Assembly: GCF_001262505.1 (NCBI RefSeq)
Contig: NZ_KQ410724.1
Span: forward strand, 419,068 to 483,067
Length of the DNA: 64,000 nucleotides
Source of the DNA: Shinella sp. SUS2
GTDB lineage: Bacteria; Pseudomonadota; Alphaproteobacteria; Rhizobiales; Rhizobiaceae
Reading direction: 5' to 3'
The translations under genes were made by a program, and so were the position numbers. This document shows, one piece after another, positions 19,446-29,055 of this stretch (positions are counted from its first letter, which is position 1; the number at the start of each line of letters is the position of its first letter). A model generated the notes under the pieces. That model worked only from the letters and a program-made list of their open reading frames with translations, had not been told where the DNA came from and did no database searches.

Positions 19446-20453
19446 TCAGCCGGTGATCGCGTCGATCGTGAGGTAGAAGAGGGCGGAGATCGCGGCGGCC
19501 GACGGCAGTGTGACGATCCAGGCGATGACGATGTTGCCGGCAATGCCCCAGCGCACCGCGGTGACGCGGCGGGCGGCGCCGACACCGATGATCGCGCCGG
19601 TGATCGTGTGTGTCGTCGAGACCGGGATGCCGAGCCAGGTGGCGGCGAAAAGGGTGATCGCGCCACCGGTTTCCGCGCAGAAACCCTGCATCGGGTTGAG
19701 GCGGGTGATCTTGGAGCCCATCGTGTGCACGATGCGCCAGCCGCCCATCAGCGTGCCGAGCGCCATGGCGGCCTGGCAGGTGATGACCACCCAGAACGGC
19801 ACATGGAACTCGCTGCCGAGATAGCCCTGCGAGAAGAGCAGCACGGCGATGATGCCCATGGTCTTCTGCGCGTCGTTGCCGCCATGGCCGAGCGAATAGA
19901 GTGAGGCCGAGATGAACTGCATGACGCGGAAGGTGCGGTCGACGGCGAACGGCGTCTGGCGCACGAAGAGCCAGGAGACCGCGAGCACGAGGATGAGGGC
20001 GAGGAGGAAGCCGATGGCGGGCGACAGGAAGATGGCGCTCGCCGTCTTGATGAGGCCGCTCCACACGACGGCGTCGAAGCCGGTCTTGGCAAGACCCGCG
20101 CCCACCAGGCCGCCGATGAGGGCGTGCGAGGAGGAGGAGGGGATGCCGAAGATCCAGGTGACGACGTTCCAGATGATCGCGCCCATCAGCGCCGCGAAGA
20201 TGACGAGCGGGCTGACGATGCCGGGATCGATGATGCCCTTGCCCAGCGTTTCGGCGACATGCAGGCCGAAGAACAGGAAGGCGATGAAGTTGAAGAAGGC
20301 CGCCCACATGACGGCATATTGCGGACGCAGCACGCGCGTCGAGACGATCGTGGCGATGGAATTCGCCGCATCGTGCAGGCCGTTCAGGAAGTCGAACAGC
20401 AGCGCGATGCCGACGAGGCCGACGAGCAGCGGGAAGGCGAGGGTGGCGTCCAT
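19446..20453 (-). CDS. pit: Low-affinity inorganic phosphate transporter, PiT family
   Basis: The 335-aa multi-helix membrane protein has the PiT signature GLHDAANSIATIVSTRVL near residue 25. The second half has the repeated partner motif (LGHGGNDAQKTMGII) and GIPVSTTHTITGAI. It imports phosphate (or metal-phosphate) with protons. Its start overlaps the DUF47 stop (TGATG), forming the common DUF47-pit operon. Confidence 0.95.
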   Translation of the reverse strand: MDATLAFPLLVGLVGIALLFDFLNGLHDAANSIATIVSTRVLRPQYAVMWAAFFNFIAFLFFGLHVAETLGKGIIDPGIVSPLVIFAALMGAIIWNVVTWIFGIPSSSSHALIGGLVGAGLAKTGFDAVVWSGLIKTASAIFLSPAIGFLLALILVLAVSWLFVRQTPFAVDRTFRVMQFISASLYSLGHGGNDAQKTMGIIAVLLFSQGYLGSEFHVPFWVVITCQAAMALGTLMGGWRIVHTMGSKITRLNPMQGFCAETGGAITLFAATWLGIPVSTTHTITGAIIGVGAARRVTAVRWGIAGNIVIAWIVTLPSAAAISALFYLTIDAITG

Positions 20454-21097
20454 CAGACGTTCTCGATCACGATACCGCTGATTTCATTGGCGACGTCCTC
20501 GAAGCGGTCGACGACCTTTTCGAGCTCGCCGTAGATCTCGCTGCCGATGATATAGGCCATCGGATCGGTCTTGCCGTATTGCTTGAAGAGGTCTTTCAGC
20601 CCCTGGTCGTGCAACTCGTCCGAGCGGCCCTCGACGCGGGTGACTTCCTCGGCGATCGCGCTGAGGCGGCCGGCATGCACGCCCACCTTGTCGAGCAGCG
20701 GAATGGCCTCGGCGACGAGATGGGCAGCCTTGACGACGGCTTCGCCCATTTCCTGCATGCCGGGCTGGAAGCTCGTCTGCTCGTAGAGGCGGATGGTCTT
20801 GACCGTCTTGTGCATCATGTCGATGGCATCGTCCATCGACTGGATCAGGTCCTTGATGTCGCCGCGGTCGAACGGCGTGATGAAGCTGCGGCGCACGGCA
20901 AGAAGCACTTCGCGCGTGATGTCGTCGGCCTTGTCTTCCAGTTCGACGATGCGGTTGCAGTGTTTTTCCATGTCCGGCCCGCCGGCCAGGAGCAACTGGA
21001 GGGCTTCGGCAGCGCCGACGACGGTGCGGGAATGCTGCTCGAAGAGGTCGAAGAAACGGTCCTCGCGCGGCATGAGTTTGCGAAACAGCGAAAGCAT
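20453..21097 (-). CDS. DUF47 (PhoU-like) phosphate transport regulator
   Basis: The 214-aa helical protein of the DUF47/TIGR00153 family starts MLSLFRKLMPREDRFFDLFE and includes the metal-binding-type repeat region (RIVELEDKADDITREVLLAV, DLIQSMDDAIDMMHKTVKTI). Members modulate the adjacent PiT transporter. It is the first gene of the DUF47-pit operon. Confidence 0.93.
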   Translation of the reverse strand: MLSLFRKLMPREDRFFDLFEQHSRTVVGAAEALQLLLAGGPDMEKHCNRIVELEDKADDITREVLLAVRRSFITPFDRGDIKDLIQSMDDAIDMMHKTVKTIRLYEQTSFQPGMQEMGEAVVKAAHLVAEAIPLLDKVGVHAGRLSAIAEEVTRVEGRSDELHDQGLKDLFKQYGKTDPMAYIIGSEIYGELEKVVDRFEDVANEISGIVIENV

Positions 21098-21212
21098 GGG
21101 TGCCCCTTACGTGGCTGGGGTTGTCATGCCGCTGTCATAATTGACCGCCAACCCGCTGGAAAGCGCGGATTCCGGCTTGTCACAATTCTCTGCGTGCCTG
21201 TGGAAAAGTCGG

Positions 21213-21791
21213 TCAGGGAACGATCTTGAACGGCTGCTCGCTGATCGCCACGGCACCGCTTGCAGCATCGCGGAAGCGATAGCGCAGCACATAGTCGCCC
21301 ACCGGCGGGCCGCTGAGATTGAGCGTCAGCTTGGCGAAGACCTCCTGGTTGCGCACGCTGCCCTTGAAGTCGAAGGAGCCGAAGGCCTTCTGCTCGGCAA
21401 GCACCGTACCCTTCGGGTCGAGCAGCTCCAGGTCGACGGTGAAGTGCGATTCGAGCAGGCCCCCGTCGCCCGGCCGCCAGGTGAGGCCGACCGGCTCGAC
21501 ATAGGAGATCAGCGCCTCGCCGACCTTGAAGCTCGCCTCAGGCCGAACAGCATACATGCCGTAGCCTTCCGGGGCGGCCGAAACGAAGACGGCTTTGCCG
21601 ATCGAGAAGGGCAGCGTGGCGGCAAAGGCGCCGAAGGCATCGCGGATCGTATTGTGCGCACCGACCGTGTCGCCGGCAGCCGCCTGCTCCTCGGCCTTCC
21701 TGGCCGCATCCGCAAGGGGGCCGGCAAGGGCGAGCGTGGGCGCGAGCGCGGCGACAAAGGTCATGCGCAACAGGGACTTCGACACGAACAT
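21213..21791 (-). CDS. Secreted hypothetical protein, 192 aa
   Basis: It has a clear Sec signal peptide (hydrophobic stretch to LALAGPLADAA). The mature part has a short helical segment and then a beta-rich domain (YVEPVGLTWRPGDGGLLESH, LLDPKGTVLAEQKAF, VGDYVLRYRFRDAASG), consistent with an immunoglobulin-like periplasmic fold. No named family is recognised. Confidence 0.7.
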   Translation of the reverse strand: MFVSKSLLRMTFVAALAPTLALAGPLADAARKAEEQAAAGDTVGAHNTIRDAFGAFAATLPFSIGKAVFVSAAPEGYGMYAVRPEASFKVGEALISYVEPVGLTWRPGDGGLLESHFTVDLELLDPKGTVLAEQKAFGSFDFKGSVRNQEVFAKLTLNLSGPPVGDYVLRYRFRDAASGAVAISEQPFKIVP

Positions 21792-21871
21792 TCCGTCTTC
21801 CTCCGGGCGGTTGGCGGCAGGATGCGAAGAAGCATGGCAACAGTCAAGAACGCCGCGCGGCTCGTCCGCAA

Positions 21872-23389
21872 TCAGCTCTTCCAGAAGAGCGGGGTGAGGA
21901 TGACCAGCACGGTCAGGATTTCGAGGCGGCCGAGCAGCATCAGCAGGGAGAGCACGTAGAGCGCCGCATCATGGAACCCGGCGAAGGTGCCGGCCGGCCC
22001 GATCGCCTGCGTCACGCCCGGACCGACATTCGACAGCGAGGTCGCGGCCGCCGAGATCGCCGTCAGCACGTCGTAGCCCATCAGGGCGAGCAGGATCGCG
22101 CCGACGGCCGAGATCGCGACATAGGTGATGAAGAACAGGAAGACGCTGCGCTGGAAATCGGCATCGACGGTCATCGATCCGTAGCGCACGGCGTGGATGC
22201 CATTCGGATAGATCAGGCGGTAGAGGCCGGTGCGGATGAAGTTGAAGAGGATGATCAGACGGTAGGCCTTCAGCCCCCCGGAGGTCGAGCCCGAACAGCC
22301 GCCCATGAAGGTGGCGACGAAGGCGAGCGCCACGATGAAATGGCCCCATTGCGTATAGTCGTCGCTCGAAAAGCCTGTCGTCGACAGGATGGAGGCAACG
22401 GTGAAGAAGGAATGGGCGAGCGCCTCGTGGAAGCTGACACCGTTTTCGAGCCGCTGGAACACGCTCGCCGCAATGGAGAAGAGCACGAGATAGCCGAGGA
22501 AGACGCGGATCTGCGGGTCGCGCCATGCATCGAGCCGCCCGCGCACGACGAAGAGGATCAAAACGGAGAAGGGCAGGCTGGACAGCGTCATGAAGAAGGT
22601 CGCTGCCCACAGCAGCGGCAGGCTCTTGTAGTAGCCGAAGGAGGCGTCATGCGTCGAAAGCCCGCCGGTCGCCACCGTCGACATGGCATGGTTCAGCGCA
22701 TCGAACCGGTTCATGCCGAGTGCGGCATAGACGACGGCACAGAGCAGGGTGATGCCGACATAGAGGGCGAGGAAGGCGCGGGTGTAGCTTGCGATTCGGG
22801 CGAAGGGCTTGTCCGCCGTATCCGAGGATTCCAGCTTGAAGAAGGACATGCCGCCGACGCGCAGATAGGGCATGATGAACAGGCCGAGCGCCAGGATGCC
22901 GACACCGCCGAGCCAGTGCAGCAGCGAGCGCCACATCAGAACGCCCGGCGGCGCGTTGTCGAGGCCGGTAATGACGGTGGAGCCGGTCGTGCTGATCGCC
23001 GAGACCGACTCGAAGAAGGCCTGCGCGAAGGTGAGGTTCAGCGAGGAGAGCCAGAGCGGAATGGCGCCGATGATGCTGCCGGACAGCCAGAGCATGTTGA
23101 CGACGAGAAAGCCCATGCGCTTGTTGAAGGGCGGCGGGCCGGACCGGGTGGCCGCGGCCGTTGCCAGAGACAGGCCGCCGGTCATGAAGGCGGAGAGGAA
23201 GAACACCTCCGAATCGGGATGGCCGTAATAGACGTCGATGAAGGCCGGGATCAGCATCGCGACGGAAAGATAGATCCCGCTGATGGCTGCGATATTGATG
23301 GCTGATCGGAAGATGGTGGCGTTCAAGTTCTGGTCTCGAAGAGGCCATGCTGGCCAGGGCGGGTGGTAACCGTCGCGTCGATATGCCAT
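21872..23389 (-). CDS. trkH: Trk-type potassium uptake protein TrkH
   Basis: The membrane subunit of the Trk/Ktr K+ channel-like transporter is about 485-505 aa. Four pore-loop motifs of the TrkH fold are visible, including ISTTGSTVITGLDNAPPG, VATGGLSTHDASFG, ILSTTGFSSDDYTQWG and SLSNVGPGVTQAIGP. FMGGCSGSTSGGLKAYR is the conserved stretch between the third and fourth units. The ATG start (MAYRRDG) adds 21 unusual residues. A TTG at 23326 beginning NATIFRSAI would give the usual 484 aa and may be the true start. Confidence 0.93.
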   Translation of the reverse strand: MAYRRDGYHPPWPAWPLRDQNLNATIFRSAINIAAISGIYLSVAMLIPAFIDVYYGHPDSEVFFLSAFMTGGLSLATAAATRSGPPPFNKRMGFLVVNMLWLSGSIIGAIPLWLSSLNLTFAQAFFESVSAISTTGSTVITGLDNAPPGVLMWRSLLHWLGGVGILALGLFIMPYLRVGGMSFFKLESSDTADKPFARIASYTRAFLALYVGITLLCAVVYAALGMNRFDALNHAMSTVATGGLSTHDASFGYYKSLPLLWAATFFMTLSSLPFSVLILFVVRGRLDAWRDPQIRVFLGYLVLFSIAASVFQRLENGVSFHEALAHSFFTVASILSTTGFSSDDYTQWGHFIVALAFVATFMGGCSGSTSGGLKAYRLIILFNFIRTGLYRLIYPNGIHAVRYGSMTVDADFQRSVFLFFITYVAISAVGAILLALMGYDVLTAISAAATSLSNVGPGVTQAIGPAGTFAGFHDAALYVLSLLMLLGRLEILTVLVILTPLFWKS

Positions 23390-23587
23390 AGCCTTTGCAT
23401 CGTCCAAACTCAAGGATGGCGCCCCGGCGCGGCGCCATTCCGGTTCGGACAGGTTCTGTCGCGCGGCTCTCGCGGCCGCGGGGCATCGGAAAGGTTTGAA
23501 GAATGATCGGCTTTGCCTGCCTCTGTCCTTTTCCGAAGGCAAGAAACGCAGTTTTTTGAACCCAATCTATCGAACACGGACCAGAGC

Positions 23588-24835
23588 ATGACACCTGACG
23601 TCGACACGGCCATGGAGGCCCTGCGCGGCCTCTTTCCCGAAACGCCGCTTCAACTGAACGAACATCTTTCCGCCCGCTACGGTGCGGACATCTATCTCAA
23701 GCGCGAAGACCTTTCGCCGGTGCGCTCCTACAAGATCCGCGGGGCCTTCAACTTCTTCCGCAAGGTGCTCGCCGATGCTTCCGGTGCCCGCAGCTTCGTC
23801 TGCGCCTCGGCCGGCAACCACGCGCAGGGCTTTGCCTTCGTCTGCCGCCATTTCGGCGTGCCGGGCGTGGTTTTCATGCCGGTGACGACGCCGCAGCAGA
23901 AGATCGACAAGACGCGCATGTTTGGCGGCGACTTCGTCACGATCAAGCTCGTCGGCGACTTCTTCGACCAGTGCTACACGGCGGCCCGCGCGCATGCCGA
24001 GGCGACCGGCGCGCTGATGGTGCCACCGTTCGACCATGCCGACATCATCGAAGGACAGGCGACGGTCGCGGCGGAGTTCGTCGCCCAGCTGCCGGACGGC
24101 ATGCTTCCGGACCTCGTCGTGTTGCCGGTCGGCGGCGGCGGTCTCGCCTCCGGCATAACGGGTTACCTTGACGGCCGGATCGGCCCGTCGAGTTTCATCT
24201 TCTGCGAGCCGGCGGGTGCGCCGAGCCTCCGGCGCAGCCTCGAAAGCGGCGCGGTGGTGACGCTCGACCAGGTCGACAACTTTGTCGACGGTGCCGCGGT
24301 CGGCCAGATCGGGGCGCTGAATTTCGCTGCGCTGAGCCGCTTCTCAGCCGACCAGGTGATGCTGCTGTCGGAAAATGCGATCTGCGTGACGATGATCGAC
24401 ATGCTGAATGTCGAGGGCGTGGTGCTGGAGCCGGCCGGCGCGCTGTCGCTGACGGCGCTCGATGCGCTTGGCCGCGAGGCGCTGGAAGGCAAGACGGTCG
24501 TTGCCGTGGTTTCCGGCGGCAATTTCGATTTCGAGCGCCTGCCCGATGTCAAGGAGCGCGCGATGCGGCATGCGGGACTGAAGAAGTATTTCATCCTGCG
24601 CCTTGCCCAGCGTCCCGGCGCGCTGCGCGACGTCCTCAACCTGCTCGGCCCGGACGACGACATCGCCCGCTTCGAATATCTCAAGAAATCCGCCCGCAAC
24701 TTCGGCTCGATCCTCATCGGCATCGAGACCAAGGCGCCGGAGAATTTCGCTGCCTTGAAAAAGGCCTTCGACGGGGCGGGCCTGCGCTACCAGGACATCA
24801 CGGAAAACGAGATCCTGGCCAATCTCGTTATCTAG
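23588..24835 (+). CDS. ilvA: Threonine ammonia-lyase (threonine dehydratase)
   Basis: The 415-aa PLP enzyme converts threonine to 2-oxobutanoate at the entry to isoleucine synthesis. The PLP lysine is K49 in RSYKIRGAFN, the phosphate-binding loop is PVGGGGLASG, and SAGNHAQG is the substrate loop. After residue 325 there is a single C-terminal ACT-like regulatory domain (YFILRLAQRPGALRDVLNLL, LIGIETKAPENF). It starts at MTPDVDTAME. Confidence 0.95.
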   Translation: MTPDVDTAMEALRGLFPETPLQLNEHLSARYGADIYLKREDLSPVRSYKIRGAFNFFRKVLADASGARSFVCASAGNHAQGFAFVCRHFGVPGVVFMPVTTPQQKIDKTRMFGGDFVTIKLVGDFFDQCYTAARAHAEATGALMVPPFDHADIIEGQATVAAEFVAQLPDGMLPDLVVLPVGGGGLASGITGYLDGRIGPSSFIFCEPAGAPSLRRSLESGAVVTLDQVDNFVDGAAVGQIGALNFAALSRFSADQVMLLSENAICVTMIDMLNVEGVVLEPAGALSLTALDALGREALEGKTVVAVVSGGNFDFERLPDVKERAMRHAGLKKYFILRLAQRPGALRDVLNLLGPDDDIARFEYLKKSARNFGSILIGIETKAPENFAALKKAFDGAGLRYQDITENEILANLVI

Positions 24836-24950
24836 GTCGCGTTGCCTGCTGCCCGCGCCAGTCTTCCATCAAGAGGACGTCGCGGCGGCGGGTGATGCTA
24901 TCCACAGCTCTCCCCTTGGAGCGCGCCGCGGCCTGTGTTAGCAATCGGCC

Positions 24951-25265
24951 ATGGCATCGTTCTTTTCAAAACTCTTCGGTCGCGGCGGCGACTCGGCAAC
25001 TCCCGCGAAAATCGCGGAGGAAACCGAGGCTTACAACGACCTCACCTTCGTTGCGGCTCCCATTCCGGAAGGCGGGCAGTATCGTCTGGCAGGCCGGATC
25101 GAGAAGCGGGACGGCGACCGGGTCCTGACCCGCAGCTTCATCCGCGCTGATCTCTTCTCCTCGCGGGACGATACGGTCGCCTCGACCTTCCGCAAGGCGA
25201 AGCAGATCGCCGACCAGCATGGCGCCTCGCTCTTCGGCGACGGCATCGACAGCCGGCAGGTCTGA
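24951..25265 (+). CDS. HlyU-family protein
   Basis: The 104-aa protein matches the HlyU family by its central GGQYRLAGRIEKRDGDRVLT and the following FIRADLFSSRDD. Vibrio HlyU is a winged-helix activator of haemolysin genes. The short alphaproteobacterial version is poorly studied, so the regulatory role is an inference. The N-terminus MASFFSKLFGRG is amphipathic. Confidence 0.8.
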   Translation: MASFFSKLFGRGGDSATPAKIAEETEAYNDLTFVAAPIPEGGQYRLAGRIEKRDGDRVLTRSFIRADLFSSRDDTVASTFRKAKQIADQHGASLFGDGIDSRQV

Positions 25266-25427
25266 GGACCCAGGCGGATTTTTCGTCCGCCCCTGTGAAA
25301 AGTCGTACACAATTGCACGAAGGCGCTGGAGAACCGGCGCGATTGCCTGTATCCGCGGGAAAACAACTTGTTGCGACTCTCTCGGTGCGGTTAGCTGCCG
25401 GGCAGTCGAAGATGCTGCGGACAGCCC

Positions 25428-26684
25428 ATGGGTATTGAAAACCTGATTCTGCTTCTCATCGAGGCCGGGTTCTATTTCGTCTTCATGGTGGGCCTTCTGC
25501 ACCTGCGCCATCAGCTGGGCATCGGCGTGTTCATTGCCGCGCTCGGCGTCATGCACTTCCTGGAAACCTATCTGGCCGCGGTCTTTTACATCGAATTGCC
25601 CTTCGGCGTCATTTCGCCGGGCTCCTCGGTGCTGTTTTCCGGCAAGCTGATGATGATTCTCCTTCTTTATGTGAAGGAGGATGCGGCGGTGGTGCGCGCG
25701 CCGATCTACGGCCTGCTCGCCGGCAATTTCCTGACGGTCGGCCTCAGTTTCTTCCTGCGCCATCACCAGACCATCGGCGTGGTGCCCGGCCGCATCGCCG
25801 ACCTTGCCTTCATCGACGAGATGGGCTGGCTGATGCTGTGGGGCACGACGCTGCTCTATCTCGATTCGTTGGCGATCATCCTGCTCTACGAGCGGCTCGG
25901 GCGAGTCTTCAAGAAGAACACGGCCCTGCGCTTCTTCGTCTCCGGCATCGTGGTGCTCACCTTCGACCAGATCGGCTTCTTCGCCGCGCTGCATTTCCTC
26001 AACGGCGCGCCGACCGAGGTGTTCTGGGGCGGCTGGATTGCTAAGATGCTGGCGGCGAGCGCCTATGCGGTGCTGATCACCGTGTACCTGCACTATTCGC
26101 GCATTTCCGCCATTCCCGTTTCACCGCGTCCGATCTCGGACATCTTTGCCGATCTCACCTTCCGCGAGCGCTACGAGGACCTGCTCGACCGTTCCGGCCG
26201 CGACGCGCTGACCGGCGTCTACGATCGCAGCCGCCTGGAGTTCGAGGCGCCGCGCATGCTGTCGGCCATGTTGGCCGAGGGAAAGCCGATGACATTGATG
26301 ATCATCGACGCCGACCATTTCAAGGACGTCAACGATCGCTTCGGGCACCTTGCCGGCGACGGCGTTTTGAAGGATATCGCCGCCAGCCTGCAGCGGGCCC
26401 TGCGCACCAGCGACCGGCTGTTTCGTTTCGGCGGCGAGGAATTCGTGGTCATCTGCGAGGACATTTCCCCGGCGGTCGGCACCGAGCGGGCGCAGATGCT
26501 GCGCCAGGCCGTCGAGGCCGAAATCCGCCGGCCGGACGGCGTGCCGGTGACGGTCAGCATCGGCATCGCCAACAGCTACAGCGACGGCACGACGCTGAAT
26601 GCGCTGCTCTCCGCTGCCGATGCCCGGCTCTATGCCGCCAAGAACGGCGGGCGCAACCGCGTCATCTCCAGCGAAAGCGTCTAG
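25428..26684 (+). CDS. Membrane diguanylate cyclase (GGDEF domain)
   Basis: The 418-aa protein has six or seven transmembrane helices in residues 1-225, then a GGDEF domain (about 250-415). The active-site motif is FGGEEFVVI, preceded by DALTGVYDRSRLEFEAPR and LMIIDADHFKDVNDRFGHLA. The C-terminal ADARLYAAKNGGRNRV is standard. It should make cyclic di-GMP. No RxxD inhibitory site was seen five residues before GGEEF, and no EAL domain is present. The ligand of the membrane sensor is unknown. Confidence 0.93.
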   Translation: MGIENLILLLIEAGFYFVFMVGLLHLRHQLGIGVFIAALGVMHFLETYLAAVFYIELPFGVISPGSSVLFSGKLMMILLLYVKEDAAVVRAPIYGLLAGNFLTVGLSFFLRHHQTIGVVPGRIADLAFIDEMGWLMLWGTTLLYLDSLAIILLYERLGRVFKKNTALRFFVSGIVVLTFDQIGFFAALHFLNGAPTEVFWGGWIAKMLAASAYAVLITVYLHYSRISAIPVSPRPISDIFADLTFRERYEDLLDRSGRDALTGVYDRSRLEFEAPRMLSAMLAEGKPMTLMIIDADHFKDVNDRFGHLAGDGVLKDIAASLQRALRTSDRLFRFGGEEFVVICEDISPAVGTERAQMLRQAVEAEIRRPDGVPVTVSIGIANSYSDGTTLNALLSAADARLYAAKNGGRNRVISSESV

Positions 26685-26721
26685 CGGTTTTGCATCCGGA
26701 ACCGCGTGAAACCGGAACGAC

Positions 26722-27183
26722 CTAGACCCCGACATTCGGCCGATCGATGATCTCGCGCAGGGCGAAGCTCGAATTGATCTTCACCACATGGGGAAAGGCC
26801 GACAGCCAGTCGCGGTGGATGCGCTCGTAGTCCTCTAGGTCCTTTGCGGCGACGCGCAGGATGTAGTCGTATTCACCCGACATCAGGTAGCAGACCAGCA
26901 CGTTGGGACAGAGTTTGACCGCCGCCTCGAATTCCGCGAGCGTCTTGGCGAACTGGCCGGACAGCGAGATGTGCACGATGGCGATCATCTTGTAGTCCAG
27001 CGCCTTTGGCGAAATGCGGGCGTGGTAGCCGGTGACGGTGCCGGATTTTTCGAGGATGTCGAGGCGGCGTGAACAGGCCGATGGCGACAGGCCGACACGC
27101 TCGGCAAGCTCGGCATTGGAGATTCGCCCGTTCTGCTGGAGAGCCTTGAGGATCGCAGCATCGATTGCATCCAAGTGCGCCAT
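26722..27183 (-). CDS. Lrp/AsnC-family regulator, probable regulator of ald
   Basis: The 153-aa protein has an N-terminal HTH (LKALQQNGRISNAELAERVG then LSPSACSRRLDIL) and a C-terminal RAM/AsnC effector domain (MIAIVHISLSGQFAKTLAEF, VCYLMSGEYDYILRVAAKDL). It is transcribed divergently from alanine dehydrogenase across 164 bases. In related bacteria the divergent Lrp protein activates ald in response to alanine. Confidence 0.92.
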   Translation of the reverse strand: MAHLDAIDAAILKALQQNGRISNAELAERVGLSPSACSRRLDILEKSGTVTGYHARISPKALDYKMIAIVHISLSGQFAKTLAEFEAAVKLCPNVLVCYLMSGEYDYILRVAAKDLEDYERIHRDWLSAFPHVVKINSSFALREIIDRPNVGV

Positions 27184-27185
27184 TC

Positions 27186-27225
27186 GAATTTCCTTCGAAA
27201 ATTCCGCTAATATCAGGAGAATATT
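27186..27225. promoter_or_regulatory. Candidate Lrp-type operators between lrp and ald
   Basis: Two AT-rich dyads occur: GAATTT-N7-AAATTC (27186-27204) and AATAT-N7-ATATT (27209-27225). Their centres are 22 bases apart, about two helical turns. They lie between the divergent start codons, just upstream of the regulator gene. The assignment is inferred from spacing and position. Confidence 0.45.
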
Positions 27226-27347
27226 CGACGTGTGGCCGTTTCGCAAACCGGCTTTGCAAGGACATTGCGTGCGTCCTCTGCTTCCATGGTGATCCCCGCC
27301 GGGAGCGGCGGCAATGAAAACGGGAACACACTGGGAAAGGAACGCGC

Positions 27348-28466
27348 ATGCGTGTCGGTTGTCCGAAGGAAATCAAGAATCATGAATATCGGGTGGGTCT
27401 GACGCCCGGTGCCGTGCGCGAATATGTGGCCCACGGCCACGAGGTTCTCGTCGAGACCAAGGCCGGCGCCGGCATCGGCGCAGACGATGACGCCTATCGC
27501 GCCGCCGGCGCGAAGATTGCCGCCACCGCCGCCGATATCTTCCAGAAGTGCGACATGGTGGTGAAGGTCAAGGAACCGCAGCCCGCCGAATGGGCGCAGC
27601 TCCGCGACGGACAGATTCTCTATACCTACCTGCATCTTGCGCCCGATCCGGACCAGACCAAGGGCCTTCTCGCCTCCGGCGTCACCGCCATCGCCTATGA
27701 GACGGTGACGGACGAGCGCGGTGGTCTGCCCCTCCTTGCGCCGATGTCCGAGGTCGCCGGCCGCCTGTCCATCCAGGCGGGTGCGACGGCGCTGCAGAAG
27801 GCCAATGGCGGCCGCGGTATCCTGCTCGGCGGCGTGCCCGGCGTGCTGCCGGCCAAGGTCGCGATCATCGGCGGCGGCGTCGTTGGCCTGCACGCGGCGA
27901 AGATGGCCGCGGGCCTCGGCGCAGATGTTTCGATCCTCGACCGCTCGATCCCGCGCCTGCGCCAGCTCGACGATCTCTTCGGCGGGCGCATCCATACCCG
28001 CTATTCGACCATCGACGCGCTGGAGGAGGAGGTCTTCTCCGCCGATCTCGTCATCGGCGCAGTGCTGATCCCCGGTGCCGCGGCCCCGAAACTCGTCACC
28101 CGCGAAATGCTCTCGGGCATGAAGAAGGGGGCGGTCATCGTCGACGTCGCCATCGATCAGGGCGGCTGCTTCGAGACCTCGCACGCGACGACCCATTCCG
28201 ACCCGACCTACGAGGTCGACGGCGTGGTGCACTACTGCGTCGCCAACATGCCGGGCGCCGTGCCGGTCACCTCCGCCCATGCCCTGAACAACGCAACGCT
28301 GCACTACGGCCTGCAGCTTGCCGACAAGGGCCTGAAGGCGATCGCCGAGGATCGGCACCTCCGCGCCGGTCTCAACGTGCATAAGGGCCGCGTGACGAAC
28401 CGCCCGGTCGCCGATGCGCTCGGCTACGAGGCCTATGCGCCCGAAGCGGTGCTCAACGTCGCCTGA
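27348..28466 (+). CDS. ald: Alanine dehydrogenase
   Basis: The 372-aa NAD-dependent enzyme interconverts L-alanine with pyruvate and ammonia. It starts [20 protein letters not shown]. The substrate lysine lies in [13 protein letters not shown]. The Rossmann loop is [20 protein letters not shown], and the active-site segment is [15 protein letters not shown] ([20 protein letters not shown]). Full length for the family. A terminator follows. Confidence 0.96.
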   Translation: MRVGCPKEIKNHEYRVGLTPGAVREYVAHGHEVLVETKAGAGIGADDDAYRAAGAKIAATAADIFQKCDMVVKVKEPQPAEWAQLRDGQILYTYLHLAPDPDQTKGLLASGVTAIAYETVTDERGGLPLLAPMSEVAGRLSIQAGATALQKANGGRGILLGGVPGVLPAKVAIIGGGVVGLHAAKMAAGLGADVSILDRSIPRLRQLDDLFGGRIHTRYSTIDALEEEVFSADLVIGAVLIPGAAAPKLVTREMLSGMKKGAVIVDVAIDQGGCFETSHATTHSDPTYEVDGVVHYCVANMPGAVPVTSAHALNNATLHYGLQLADKGLKAIAEDRHLRAGLNVHKGRVTNRPVADALGYEAYAPEAVLNVA

Positions 28467-28490
28467 TCGGGGTCACGGTACGGATAAAGG

Positions 28491-28516
28491 AGGCCCGGAG
28501 CGATCCGGGCCTTTTT
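28491..28516 (+). terminator. Rho-independent terminator of ald
   Basis: AGGCCCGGA with TCCGGGCCT and a four-base loop GCGA is followed by a run of T. Confidence 0.85.
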
Positions 28517-28983
28517 CATGCCCGCTCGACGCGGCACTGGTAGCAGTTGTTGCGGGCCGAGCGGATGTGCAGATAGGCGACGTCCTGCCGGGCGAGCAGC
28601 ACTGCGGCATAGGCCGGGATGCCGGATGTCGGCACCACGGCGCCGGTGCCGTAGAGGATGCGGTCTTCCGCCGAATAGCCGCGCACGATGTAGTCGCGGC
28701 TGGTCAGCATTGGCGGCGGGCTTTGCGAGGGCTGATGGGCCGGACAGGGCTCGGCGTGGAGGAAGATCGGTCCGGTTTCCGCATAGGGCTGCATGGCCGG
28801 GAAGGGGCGGTGCGCCAGGACGAGATAGGGCTCCCCGGCGCCGACCAGCCGCAGGCAATGGCGGCAGGGCACGCCGGTACCGTCGGAAACATGCCGTTCC
28901 GGCTCAAGGCCGTAGGCATCCTTGCCGCCGGTCCAATAGGCGGCGGCGGTTTCGGTCGGCATGGGCAGGAAGCGGATGGACAT
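28516..28983 (-). CDS. DUF1203 domain protein
   Basis: The 155-aa protein matches DUF1203 by CRHCLRLVGAGEPYLVLAHR, then GPIFLHAEPC and the C-terminal HIRSARNNCYQCRVERA. Several conserved cysteines and histidines suggest a metal or redox site. The role is unknown. It is convergent with ald. Confidence 0.85.
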   Translation of the reverse strand: MSIRFLPMPTETAAAYWTGGKDAYGLEPERHVSDGTGVPCRHCLRLVGAGEPYLVLAHRPFPAMQPYAETGPIFLHAEPCPAHQPSQSPPPMLTSRDYIVRGYSAEDRILYGTGAVVPTSGIPAYAAVLLARQDVAYLHIRSARNNCYQCRVERA

Positions 28984-29055
28984 GGCACAGGGCTCCGGTT
29001 GACGTGCCGGTAGCCTCCCGTTTTTGCCACGATCGCGACACCCGTTTCCTGCGGT

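Noticed and set aside
21971..23305. Plus-strand open frame of 444 codons opposite trkH
   Set aside because: Mirror of a recognised potassium transporter; Arg/Gly/Asp/Glu-rich low-information sequence.
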